Source: UBA5336 sp964506685 (GTDB taxonomy: Bacteria; Pseudomonadota; Alphaproteobacteria; Caulobacterales; Hyphomonadaceae). From it: DNA of 64,000 nucleotides. Every line of letters begins with the position of its first letter. The first letter of the stretch is position 1. The position numbers and the translations under genes are program-made. The stretch is from NCBI GenBank assembly GCA_964506685.1, contig CAZDMQ010000009.1, positions 4,630 to 68,629 on the forward strand, given 5' to 3'. Of this stretch, positions 10,801 through 18,071 are shown one piece after another. The notes beneath the pieces were generated by a model. That model did not search any database, was not told the origin of the DNA, and worked only from the letters and a program-made list of their open reading frames with translations.

Positions 10801-11061
10801 GCGGGTGGACAGGGGATAGGTGACGAGGTCCTCGACGATCTGCGGGCTCTGGCCCGGAAAGTCGGTGCGGATGATGACCTGCGTGTCGGTGAGGTCGGGC
10901 ACGGCGTCGAGCGGGGTCGCCCGGACCGCCATCCAGCCAGCGACAGCCAGTGCGGCGGCCAGCACCAGCACGATGAGCTGGTTGGCAAGCGACCAGGCGA
11001 TGATGCCGGCCACCCAGGACCTCGACGGGTCGCGCCCGGCGAGATCGTCCGGCGCGCTCAT
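7855..11061 (-). CDS. cusA: CusA-type heavy-metal RND efflux pump
   Basis: This 1068-residue inner-membrane protein is a full-length HME-RND transporter of the CusA/CzcA family. The start block (LDAVPDLTDTQVIIRTDFPG), the TM4 segment with the charged AIGAMVDAAIVLVEN, and the two pseudo-symmetric halves are all visible. Three methionines sit where CusA places its metal-binding triad: LYMPTT, PLTMIET and RMDMVSTG. That favours monovalent Cu/Ag over divalent Zn/Co/Cd export. It uses the proton gradient and works with CusB and CusC as a tripartite pump. It shares four-base overlaps with both neighbouring genes, so translation of the whole set is coupled. Confidence 0.95.
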   Translation of the reverse strand: MSAPDDLAGRDPSRSWVAGIIAWSLANQLIVLVLAAALAVAGWMAVRATPLDAVPDLTDTQVIIRTDFPGQSPQIVEDLVTYPLSTRLLGLPRTKDVRGQSMFGTSFVHVIFEDDVDLYWARARVLEALSRLGSELPEGAVPQIGPDATGVGWVYQYALVDRTGQTDLAGLRTLQDWFLKLELSGVEGVAEVASVGGFVREYQVLLDPNALRRFDISIARIREAVRAASAEVGGRVVEQAETEYVIRSSGYVDERADLEAVTLFAKDGTPVRLGDVARIVEGPALRRGIVELNGEGETVAGIVIMRDGENALEVIGRVKDKLAELRRGLPDGVEIVTVHDRAPLIEGSVAYLREKLVEEAIAVALVILIFLLHVRSSLVAIVTLPLGVLGAFLIMSWQGVTANIMSLGGIAIAIGAMVDAAIVLVENASRRLSELGDNSDARTRRTALLEAAQEVGPGIFFSLMIITVSFLPVFALTGESYRLFSPLAFTKTYAMAFAAILSVTLVPVLMLYLMRGRFRPETANPLNAFFIWAYRPVLHLALRLKWLTVVLAIALTASVVIPLQRIGSEFMPALYEGELLYMPTTLPGASETKMREILGQTNRLIMTVPEVERAIGKAGRAETATDPAPLTMIETWIALKPRSEWRAGLTIEDLKDELDRRLQMPGLVNSWGYPIKIRMDMVSTGVRTPVGIKVTGDDLTEIEAIARQIETVVADIPGTRSAFADRVLGGKYLDIVPDRSELARRGIDMGAFQSVVRSALGGLALAQSVEGRERYDIIARYDRAFRESPEAIGTILVPTPAGAHIPLGELASITYGEGPPMIRSENARLTGWVFVDIAGRDLGGYVSAAQAAVAEAVDLPPGYAVDFAGQYEQMQDARARLAIAIPSAMTLIFLLLMLHFGRLDRTLIIMASLPFGLVGGLWAVWLAGYNLSVAVAVGFIALGGIAVETAVIMLLYIDAEVRRARPETQSELLAAISRGAAMRVRPKLMTVITIFAGLAPIFLTSGLGADVMRRIALPMLGGMASTLLLTLIVIPAIYAIRVGQTLYARTSGPSGDAHPIQHAQGETA

Positions 11062-12863
11062 TGGACCAACTCCGCCATCGGGTCAGGCCAGGTGGTGCGT
11101 TCGGCTGCCGTATCGCCGTAGGGATTGCGCGGATCGCGGCCTTGCTGGATCCACGCCCGTCCCGAGCCGGTGTCACGGAACAGGCTGAGCCCGGCGTCTC
11201 GATAGTGGACCGGCGCGCCCTGCATGAGCCAGGGCTCCAGTGCGGCGACCAGCCGGGCCAGCGCCGTTGCCAGCGCCTCGCCCTCGCGCGCGGCCTTCGC
11301 ATCCCGCAGCGCGGCCTCCGCCTCTGCGATGACCCCTTCCAGCCGGGTTCCGGCAAAACGGGTGCGCAGCACCTCGCCATGGCCAAGCGCAGGATCGACG
11401 ACACCGGGCCGGACCGGGTAACCATCGGTCAGCGCTTCGTGGAAATAGAGCGCCATGTCGGTGAAATGGTCGATCCCGGCCAGTGTTCCGGCATCGATGG
11501 GCAACTCCGACAAGGGTGTGTCCGGCCCGGCATTCACGGCGGACGGGGCCTGCAGCTTGCGCAATCCCTCGCGCAGGCTCGCCTCGCTGCCGAGCAGGAA
11601 CTGCCCGCGGGTCACGACCTCATCGCCTGCGTCGAGGCCGGAGAGGATTTCAGTGCGACCGCCTGCACTGAGCCCGGTCTGCACCCTGCGTGCAGCGAAC
11701 CGGCCCTCGCCGCGCGCAATGATCACCTGTGCGCCCGTACTGTCCATCAGGATCGATTCGGTCGGTACCGTGAGCCGGTCCCCGGTGCGCAGGTCGATGG
11801 TGATATCGGCATAGGCGCCCGGGCGCAGATAGCCTGCGGTATTGTCGACTTCGATACGCACCTGTCCGGTGCGGGTTGCCGCGTCTATGGTCGGGTAGAT
11901 GTAGTCGATCGTCCCCTTTCCGGGCGCGTCGGGCGCGCTGGGATAGGTCAGGCGCACGTGCTGGCCGGTGTCGACGAGGGGCAGGTCGCTTTCCGGAATC
12001 GCAGCCATGACCCAGACCCCGGCATAAGATTGCAGGCGCAGCACCGGGGTGCCGGGTTCGACATAATCGCCTTCACGGACTTCCAGCGCGGCAACCGTCC
12101 CGCCCGCCTCGGCGTAGACCGGCACGCGCTCCGTCAGCTGGCGGGTGTCCATGAGCTGCCGGACCGCCCGCTCCGCCATGCCGAGCGACAGCAGGCGCTG
12201 GCGCACCGCAGCGATCCGTACCGCGTTGCCGATAGTCAGCGAGGCGAGCATGTCCTTCTGAGCGGCGATCAGGTCGGGACTGTAGACCCGGTAGAGCCGC
12301 GCGCCGGGCCGCACCGTGTCGCCCTCGGCGCGCACCGTCAGGTCTTCGATCCAGCCTTCGAGCCGGGCGACCGACACCGTCTCAAGCCGTTCATTGGCCT
12401 CGACCGTTCCAAATGCGCGCAAGGTCCGGGTGAGCGGCGTGATGGCCGCCGGTTCGGTGCGGATGCCCATGGTCTGGATCATTTCCGGGGCCACCGCGAC
12501 GCCTGATCCGCCCGCCTCATCGGCGTAGACCGGGATGTAATCCATCCCCATGGAGTCCTGTTTCGGCACCGGTGAGGTCTTGGGCAGGCCCATGGGGTGC
12601 TTGTAGTAGAGGATTTCGCCCCGCTCGCCGCTGTCCCCGGCAGCACGACCGGCCTGAACGGACGCGGGCACGAGGTCCATGCCGCAGATCGGACAGGCGC
12701 CATCGGGATCGGTCGAGATATAGTGCGGGTGCATCGGGCAGGTATAGGCGGCCGTTTCCTGCGCCGGGGCGGGGTCGCCGGCCGGCATCGGCGCCGTGCT
12801 GCGGTTGCCGCAGGCTGCCAGCAGGACTGCGGATGCGGTAATCAGAAGGAGGGTCGGCTTCAT
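11058..12863 (-). CDS. cusB: CusB-type periplasmic adaptor with heavy-metal-binding domain
   Basis: The 601-residue lipoprotein (lipobox LAAC) is the membrane-fusion component. Soon after the lipid anchor comes a heavy-metal-binding domain with CPMHP and CPICGMDLVP, then a second metal-type motif (YYKHPMG and SMGMDYIPVY). Barrel-sandwich, lipoyl-like and beta-barrel regions follow (about residues 130-430). A C-terminal extension of some 150 residues (from about 450 on) resembles the DUF3347-type domains fused to some adaptors. It receives Cu(I)/Ag(I) from the chaperone and couples CusA to the outer-membrane channel. Four-base overlaps link it to cusC and cusA. Confidence 0.93.
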   Translation of the reverse strand: MKPTLLLITASAVLLAACGNRSTAPMPAGDPAPAQETAAYTCPMHPHYISTDPDGACPICGMDLVPASVQAGRAAGDSGERGEILYYKHPMGLPKTSPVPKQDSMGMDYIPVYADEAGGSGVAVAPEMIQTMGIRTEPAAITPLTRTLRAFGTVEANERLETVSVARLEGWIEDLTVRAEGDTVRPGARLYRVYSPDLIAAQKDMLASLTIGNAVRIAAVRQRLLSLGMAERAVRQLMDTRQLTERVPVYAEAGGTVAALEVREGDYVEPGTPVLRLQSYAGVWVMAAIPESDLPLVDTGQHVRLTYPSAPDAPGKGTIDYIYPTIDAATRTGQVRIEVDNTAGYLRPGAYADITIDLRTGDRLTVPTESILMDSTGAQVIIARGEGRFAARRVQTGLSAGGRTEILSGLDAGDEVVTRGQFLLGSEASLREGLRKLQAPSAVNAGPDTPLSELPIDAGTLAGIDHFTDMALYFHEALTDGYPVRPGVVDPALGHGEVLRTRFAGTRLEGVIAEAEAALRDAKAAREGEALATALARLVAALEPWLMQGAPVHYRDAGLSLFRDTGSGRAWIQQGRDPRNPYGDTAAERTTWPDPMAELVQ

Positions 12864-14107
12864 GGCGTCACCAGGAGGGCGTTCATGCGGGCAATGGCCT
12901 CGGCCCGAAGCGCGCGTTGGGCGACGATATCGGCACGGCGTTGCAGGATGTCGATTTCGCCTTGTATGACCGGGGCATAGGTGCCGGCGCCGGCCTCGTA
13001 GGAGGTGAGACGCGCCCGGGTTTGCTCTTCGAGTGCGGCAATCTCCTGCTCGAGGGCGGTGATGGTGGCGAGGGACCTCTGCCGGGCCGCATCGAGCGTC
13101 TCGTATTCGGCGCGGGCAAGACGGGCCGCCGCCATGCGATGTGCCTGCGCGGCTGCGCGGTCCATCAGGGCGGCGCGTTTGCGTGGCACCTGACTCCTTT
13201 CCGCCCAGAGCGGCAGGGTGAAGGAGACCTGTCCGGAGACCCAGTCGTCCCCCTCGAAGTTCGAGAACGCCCCCCCGCGCCCGGATTCGCGCTGCTGGTA
13301 GGTCAGTTCAATGCCCCAGTCGGCCCGCCAGGCCGCTTCGGCCTGATCAACGCGCGCATCGGCCTCGCTGACGGCTGCGTCGGCAACGCGGACCGCGTGA
13401 AACTGCGTGGCATCACCCGTCCAGGGCGTCAGCTGCGCCGGCGGGGCAGGGCTGTGGGGGACCTCGCCGACAAGGTCGCGAAGGCGAGCGGAGATGCGGG
13501 CGAGGCGCTCGGTTACCGTCGCGCGTTCGCGTTCCACGCGCGCCCGGGCGGCTGACGCTTCCGCGATCTCAGGCAGATCGGCCGCGCCCGAACCGATCTC
13601 GGCTTCCAGTACGGTTTGCAGTTCGAGATACTTCTCGTCCTGGGTGTCGAGGAGGCTGGCCGTCTGCTCGAGGTGATGGCGGTGATGCAGCAGCAGGATG
13701 AGCTCGGCCCGGAGCGCGGCCAACCGTTCGGTGCGCCGGGCGTCCAGTACATCCGACGTTGCGAGCGCTCCCTGTGCCAGCGCCTGGCGTTCGGCGCGGC
13801 TGGGTAGGGCCTGCCGGATACCGATTGCCTTGTGGGTCGGCAGGAAGGTGTCGAAGGAGGGGTCGAAAACGGGGAAGTTCTGGATCCCGACCGTGATGAC
13901 CGGATCGGGCAGAGCCATGGCCGCACGGCTCCGTTCGCGGCCGGCGTCAGCCTGGAGGTCGAGCGCCTCGAGGCTTGGATGGCCGGCGAGGCGGGCCTCG
14001 AGTTCCTGGAAACCCTGGGCGCGGGCGAAGTGCACGCCGGCGAACGAGCCGACCTGCGTGGCGGTCACGGCTGCGCAGAGCAGGCCGGTCTTGAGGAAGG
14101 GCAACAT
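12860..14107 (-). CDS. cusC: CusC-type outer-membrane efflux channel (TolC family)
   Basis: The 415-residue protein has a signal peptide (ending near ARAQ, residue 31) and the repeated helical organisation of the outer membrane factor family. It shows long alanine/arginine/glutamate-rich helices, a PDPVITVGIQNFP strand, and a second half with RAEYETLDAARQR and a repeat-like ending. It should form the trimeric exit duct of the Cus complex. No lipobox cysteine is seen, unlike E. coli CusC. The gene is 67 bases downstream of the DUF2946-like gene and overlaps cusB by four bases. Confidence 0.9.
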   Translation of the reverse strand: MLPFLKTGLLCAAVTATQVGSFAGVHFARAQGFQELEARLAGHPSLEALDLQADAGRERSRAAMALPDPVITVGIQNFPVFDPSFDTFLPTHKAIGIRQALPSRAERQALAQGALATSDVLDARRTERLAALRAELILLLHHRHHLEQTASLLDTQDEKYLELQTVLEAEIGSGAADLPEIAEASAARARVERERATVTERLARISARLRDLVGEVPHSPAPPAQLTPWTGDATQFHAVRVADAAVSEADARVDQAEAAWRADWGIELTYQQRESGRGGAFSNFEGDDWVSGQVSFTLPLWAERSQVPRKRAALMDRAAAQAHRMAAARLARAEYETLDAARQRSLATITALEQEIAALEEQTRARLTSYEAGAGTYAPVIQGEIDILQRRADIVAQRALRAEAIARMNALLVTP

Positions 14108-14174
14108 GGGGGCAGCACCTTGGTGACATGATACGGGCAGGAAGTGACCGCGCGCAGGCGCGGTGGGCCCGGTA

Positions 14175-14603
14175 TCAGATCAGGAGGCGCTGTTTCAGTG
14201 TGAGGGGCGTTTCGTGGCGGCGTGGGGCAGCATCCGGTGGACCGGTCTTCAGGACCACCGGACGGGTCGCGAAGCCGGGGAAGTCAGCAGCCCGGAGAGC
14301 GAGCGGGACGTCCGGGCGGGTGCCGGCAAGGATGGCGCCGCCATCACTGGCCTGGGCCTGCATCACCGGACTGTCGCAGTCGAGGCAGCCAGGACAGTGG
14401 GCTGGCCCCCTACCGTGTGTCGCGCCCGCATCCGCGTTGGCTTCGGCGCCCATGTCCATGCCGGCATCGTGACAGGGCGGGGACGCCGGTGCGGCGGCGA
14501 CGGCCGTGGTCCCAGCATGCCCCGCCAGGCAACATGCCATTACGGGCTGTGCTGCCAGCAGGGCCATCGCCACGAGGGCCAGGAGACGGGCGGTCAGGCT
14601 CAT
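14175..14603 (-). CDS. Small periplasmic Cys/His/Met protein, DUF2946-like, first gene of copper operon
   Basis: The 142-residue protein has a signal peptide (to about residue 22). It is rich in possible soft-metal ligands in its middle (CCLAGH, CHDAGMDMG, CPGCLDC). It ends in a basic tail with TLKQRLLI, a pattern I associate with short proteins found ahead of Cus-type operons and labelled DUF2946. Its function is unknown; metal sensing or scavenging is inference from composition and position. No good ribosome site is seen. A 10-base palindrome, TTACCGGTAA (14603-14612), overlaps the start codon, so translation or transcription of the whole operon may be controlled there. Confidence 0.7.
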   Translation of the reverse strand: MSLTARLLALVAMALLAAQPVMACCLAGHAGTTAVAAAPASPPCHDAGMDMGAEANADAGATHGRGPAHCPGCLDCDSPVMQAQASDGGAILAGTRPDVPLALRAADFPGFATRPVVLKTGPPDAAPRRHETPLTLKQRLLI

Positions 14604-14734
14604 TACCGGTAAATACGCGCAAAGGTCCTGCGAAACAACTAAGCCGCAATGGCCTCATGCGGGTTTGTGCTGCGGTCTCCTGGACATTCGGCCCCTCCCT
14701 CCGTGGAGCGAGAACCGGTTAACCCATGCAACGG

Positions 14735-14750
14735 GCCCGTCAGGACGGGC
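14735..14750 (-). terminator. Hairpin right after the cysD stop
   Basis: GCCCGT and ACGGGC (6-base stem, 4-base loop) lie one base past the cysD stop on the minus strand. There is no T run, so termination here is only a suggestion. Confidence 0.35.
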
Positions 14751-14751
14751 G

Positions 14752-15648
14752 CTAGAAATAGCCCTCCCGCTTCTGGCGCTCCAGGGATCCTTCATCACTG
14801 ACCCGTCCGCCGCGCTCTGACCGGCGGGTCATGAGCGTGTCGCGTACCACCGCCTCCAGCGTCGTTGAGTCCGAGAGGTCGGCCGCGGTGACGGGCCAGC
14901 AGCCGAGCGAGCGGAACCGGACCCGCTCCATATGGGGCGCGTCGGTAAAGCCGAGCGTGTCCGCCTGCTCGGGATCATCGACGACAATCCGGCTGCCGTC
15001 CCGGATCACGACTGGTCGCTCGGCAGCGAAATAGAGCGGACAGAGCGCAATCCGCCGATGGAGGATGTAGGCCCACAGGTCGAATTCGGTCCAGTTCGAG
15101 ATCGGATAGGCGCGCAGCGACTGATGCGGCAGGCGGCGCCAGTTGTATTGCGACCAGAGTTCCGGGCGCTGCGATTTCGGATCCCAGACATGCCCGGCGC
15201 CGCGGACCGACACGATGCGCTCCTTGGCCCGCGTGGCTTCCTCGTCGCGCCGGGCGCCGCCGAAGACGATATCATAGCCGCCGGCATCCAGGGCCTGCTT
15301 GAGGGCATCGGTGCGCATGGTCGAGGTGTAGACCGAGCCGTGCCGGATCGGATTGAGCTTCTGGCGAAGGCCCTCCTCATTGTGATGGATCACGAGGTCG
15401 AAGCCGTGCTCGGCTGCGAACCGGTTGCGAAAGTCGAGCACGTCGCGAAACTCCCAGGTCGAGTCCACATGCAGCAGGGGCAGGGGCGGGCTCACCGGAT
15501 GGAAGGCCCTGAGGGCAAGGTGGGCCAGCACCGTCGAGTCCTTTCCGCCGGAGAACAGCAGGACCGGGCGTTCGGCCTCGGCGACCCCGTCCCGGAGGAT
15601 CTGGATGGCCTCGCTTTCAAGCCTCTGGAGATAGACGGGCAGGGTCAT
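14752..15648 (-). CDS. cysD: Sulfate adenylyltransferase subunit 2 (CysD-type ATP sulfurylase)
   Basis: The 298-residue protein matches CysD along its full length (E. coli CysD is 302). It has the PP-loop SGGKDST at residues 33-39, HVDSTWEF, GGARRDEEATRAKERI, NWTEFDLWAYI, LGCWPVT and the ending KREGYF. CysD makes adenosine 5'-phosphosulfate from ATP and sulfate, normally with the GTPase CysN. No cysN is present in the window. The gene instead overlaps dabA by four bases and is the last gene of the carbon-transport operon. Either CysN is elsewhere in the genome, or this copy has another use. All signature residues are intact, so it does not look like a decaying gene. Confidence 0.93.
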   Translation of the reverse strand: MTLPVYLQRLESEAIQILRDGVAEAERPVLLFSGGKDSTVLAHLALRAFHPVSPPLPLLHVDSTWEFRDVLDFRNRFAAEHGFDLVIHHNEEGLRQKLNPIRHGSVYTSTMRTDALKQALDAGGYDIVFGGARRDEEATRAKERIVSVRGAGHVWDPKSQRPELWSQYNWRRLPHQSLRAYPISNWTEFDLWAYILHRRIALCPLYFAAERPVVIRDGSRIVVDDPEQADTLGFTDAPHMERVRFRSLGCWPVTAADLSDSTTLEAVVRDTLMTRRSERGGRVSDEGSLERQKREGYF

Positions 15649-18041
15649 GCTGCAATCCTTTCCCCGGCGGTCCGGGTCGTGAAGGCGGGCTCCCAGTCAA
15701 GGCCCCCGCGATAGCGCCAGGCGAGCGCGCCAGCATCATCCATGGCGAACAGGTGCAGCCAGCCATTGTCGAAGAGCGCCCGGACGCCGGGATGGCGTTC
15801 GAGGATATCGGCGATGGCCTCGCGCGGGGCTTCGACGCACACGCTGAGCCGCAGGGGCGCATGCACCAACCCGTCCCCGTCGCTGACCGACTGCCAGGGC
15901 AGGCCGACGCGCAACGGTCCGCCATTCCCCTCCAGCACCCCGATCCCGCCGACGACATTGTGCAACAGCTTGTTGCCAGCCCCGAACGCCGCGGGCGCAA
16001 CGGCAGAGCCGTAATACTGCAGGCTGATCCAGCTGGCGACGACGACCGGTGCGGTGAGGATCAGTTCGAGCACTTTGAAGCCCTCGTCGCTGCGCCAGTC
16101 ATAGCTGTGCAGGAAGGACCGTCCCGACAGGCCCTTGCCCAGCGTGCGTGCGCGGGGGGCGGCGATGAAGGCGTTGCAGCCGGCAAGGCCCCATTCCGGT
16201 CGGACCTCGGACCAGTCGCGCGCGCGGCGCGGAATGGCGTTGCCCGAGCTGGCATTCGGCAATCGCCCGGCCCGTTCAGCCCGGGCTCGCTCCCCGGCCT
16301 TGCCGAGCCAGCCGCGTAGGGTACGCAGATCCGCCTCGGGCACCTCGGTGCCGGGATCGCTGTCGTAGAGGGTCACCGTATCGGTGGTGGTATCGTGCAG
16401 GCCGGCGATGAACACCGTGTCGGAGGGAATGTCGATGCCGCGCGCGGCGAGCCCCACGCGCACCTCGGCCGAATTGAGCAGCCCGGCGAGCAGCCTGGCA
16501 TTGACCTCCCCGGAATAACCGCCACAGGCGCCGCAGTGCAGGGCGCTTTCGTGGGGATTGTTCACGACATTGGCACCGTGGCCGGCGATCAGCACCCATT
16601 TCGCAAAGCCGCTGGTCAGCGACATGGCCCGCAGGATCGTTTCTCCGGCATCGACGAGTTCTTCATGCTGAAGGGCGGGGTCGAGACGCGGTGCCGGATC
16701 GTCCGGCGCATGATGGCCATGCAGGCCGAGCCCGTCGCTGACCAGTTTGGCAAGATAGAAAGGCCCGGCGGATTCGACGAAGGCGAACGACGAGACGGCC
16801 GCGAGCTTGAACCGGCCCCAGGCGCGGACCGCGCGGGCGCGGTACCGGCTGGCGAGGTCGGCCGGGCGGTCCGCTTCCGTGCCGCTGACCGACTTCACGC
16901 CGGGATTGAGAAGCACCGGCAGGCGTTTCTCGACCACGTCCGAAGCGAAGCTCCGATGCGCAGTGGCCAGGCCGAAGAAGCCGGCAAAGCCGATGGTCTC
17001 GATCGCCGGGTCGCAGCTTTCGAGAGCGCGGCGGAAGACCTCGGACCGGACATCAATACAGAAGGCGGCCTGCAGGACGGGGCGTTGCTCTTGTGCACTC
17101 GGCGCGGACTCGGCCAGCGTTGCTTGCAGGGCCCGTTGTGCGCCGAGTTCGGCAGCGGTCTGCAGGACGGTGTCGAGAGCCATGTCCTCGCTGACACGGG
17201 GCGCTTCGGCATGCCGGGCAGCGGTTTCGGACCAGGTGTCGGAGATGGCGTCACCGGCATGACAGAGCAGGGCCGTCTCCCAGAAGAGACGGATGGCGAG
17301 GAGGTCGCGCAGCGTCGTGTCGGTGCCGCCTTCAAGTTCGGCCTGCCAGAGCCGGTAGCGGGCGAGCTGGGCCCAGCCGCCCAGGCTGAACAGGAGTTGG
17401 TGACAGTAGCTTTCCAATCCCGCCTGCGGCACGCCGAGTTCGCGCAGGGCGGCGGCAATGAAACGGTCGGCGTCGCTGGGGGCGGCATCGGCCCGCGCTG
17501 CGAAGCCCTTCAGGCCGAAGATTTCCGGCGTCAGGTCGTGTGAGGCATAGCGCCGCCAGTCGATCCAGGCCGGACGGTCTTCCGGCAGGACCCAGAGCGC
17601 CTGACCGGTGTCGAACAGGCCGGACGCCCATGCGCTGATGCGTTCCAGTGCCAGCCCGGACCAGTCGAGCCCGTCGACATGGCCTGCGAGGTCGCTGATC
17701 ATCGGCAGCGGCTCGGGCGTGGCCGGTTCCTGGTCGAGGGCAGCGACGAGTGCGTCGGTATCAAGGTTTGAGCGGTGCAGCCTGATCGCGTCCGCGACGT
17801 CGCTTCGGGTCATCTCGCCGGCGTCGAATTGTGCCTTGTACCAGGCCCGTGCAGGTGTGATCCGCAGGCCCGCCATCCTTTCGAGGCGGGCGGCGGCTCG
17901 GTCGAGCGGTTCACCGGCCTGGCCGAGAAAGGGATTGACCGCGACGGTGCTGTCGAGTGGCCAGGCCGGCGGGATGTGGCGCAGGGCATTATCGACGGCG
18001 CTGGCGATCGCGGCCTCGTCGAGGGGGCTGGATGCGGTCAT
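15645..18041 (-). CDS. dabA: DabA, inorganic-carbon transporter subunit (DUF2309)
   Basis: The 798-residue protein is a full DabA/UPF0753 protein, the beta-carbonic-anhydrase-like subunit of the energy-coupled DAB system. The expected zinc ligands can be placed: Cys328 and Asp330 (FCIDVRSE), His488 (AGHGAN) and Cys503 (HCGACGG). Their spacing fits the Cys351/Asp353/His524/Cys539 set described for the Halothiobacillus enzyme. With DabB it is thought to hydrate CO2 vectorially to bicarbonate using the ion gradient. A good ribosome site (AGAGGAG) precedes the ATG at 18041. It is 30 bases from dabB and overlaps cysD by four bases. Confidence 0.95.
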   Translation of the reverse strand: MTASSPLDEAAIASAVDNALRHIPPAWPLDSTVAVNPFLGQAGEPLDRAAARLERMAGLRITPARAWYKAQFDAGEMTRSDVADAIRLHRSNLDTDALVAALDQEPATPEPLPMISDLAGHVDGLDWSGLALERISAWASGLFDTGQALWVLPEDRPAWIDWRRYASHDLTPEIFGLKGFAARADAAPSDADRFIAAALRELGVPQAGLESYCHQLLFSLGGWAQLARYRLWQAELEGGTDTTLRDLLAIRLFWETALLCHAGDAISDTWSETAARHAEAPRVSEDMALDTVLQTAAELGAQRALQATLAESAPSAQEQRPVLQAAFCIDVRSEVFRRALESCDPAIETIGFAGFFGLATAHRSFASDVVEKRLPVLLNPGVKSVSGTEADRPADLASRYRARAVRAWGRFKLAAVSSFAFVESAGPFYLAKLVSDGLGLHGHHAPDDPAPRLDPALQHEELVDAGETILRAMSLTSGFAKWVLIAGHGANVVNNPHESALHCGACGGYSGEVNARLLAGLLNSAEVRVGLAARGIDIPSDTVFIAGLHDTTTDTVTLYDSDPGTEVPEADLRTLRGWLGKAGERARAERAGRLPNASSGNAIPRRARDWSEVRPEWGLAGCNAFIAAPRARTLGKGLSGRSFLHSYDWRSDEGFKVLELILTAPVVVASWISLQYYGSAVAPAAFGAGNKLLHNVVGGIGVLEGNGGPLRVGLPWQSVSDGDGLVHAPLRLSVCVEAPREAIADILERHPGVRALFDNGWLHLFAMDDAGALAWRYRGGLDWEPAFTTRTAGERIAA

Positions 18042-18071
18042 GATGTAGCTCCTCTTTGCTGGGGCTGGCGC

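Noticed and set aside
7876..11121. Open frame of 1081 codons on the plus strand opposite cusA
   Set aside because: It is a His/Asp/Gly/Arg-rich shadow of the cusA frame with no recognised domain; cusA itself is complete.
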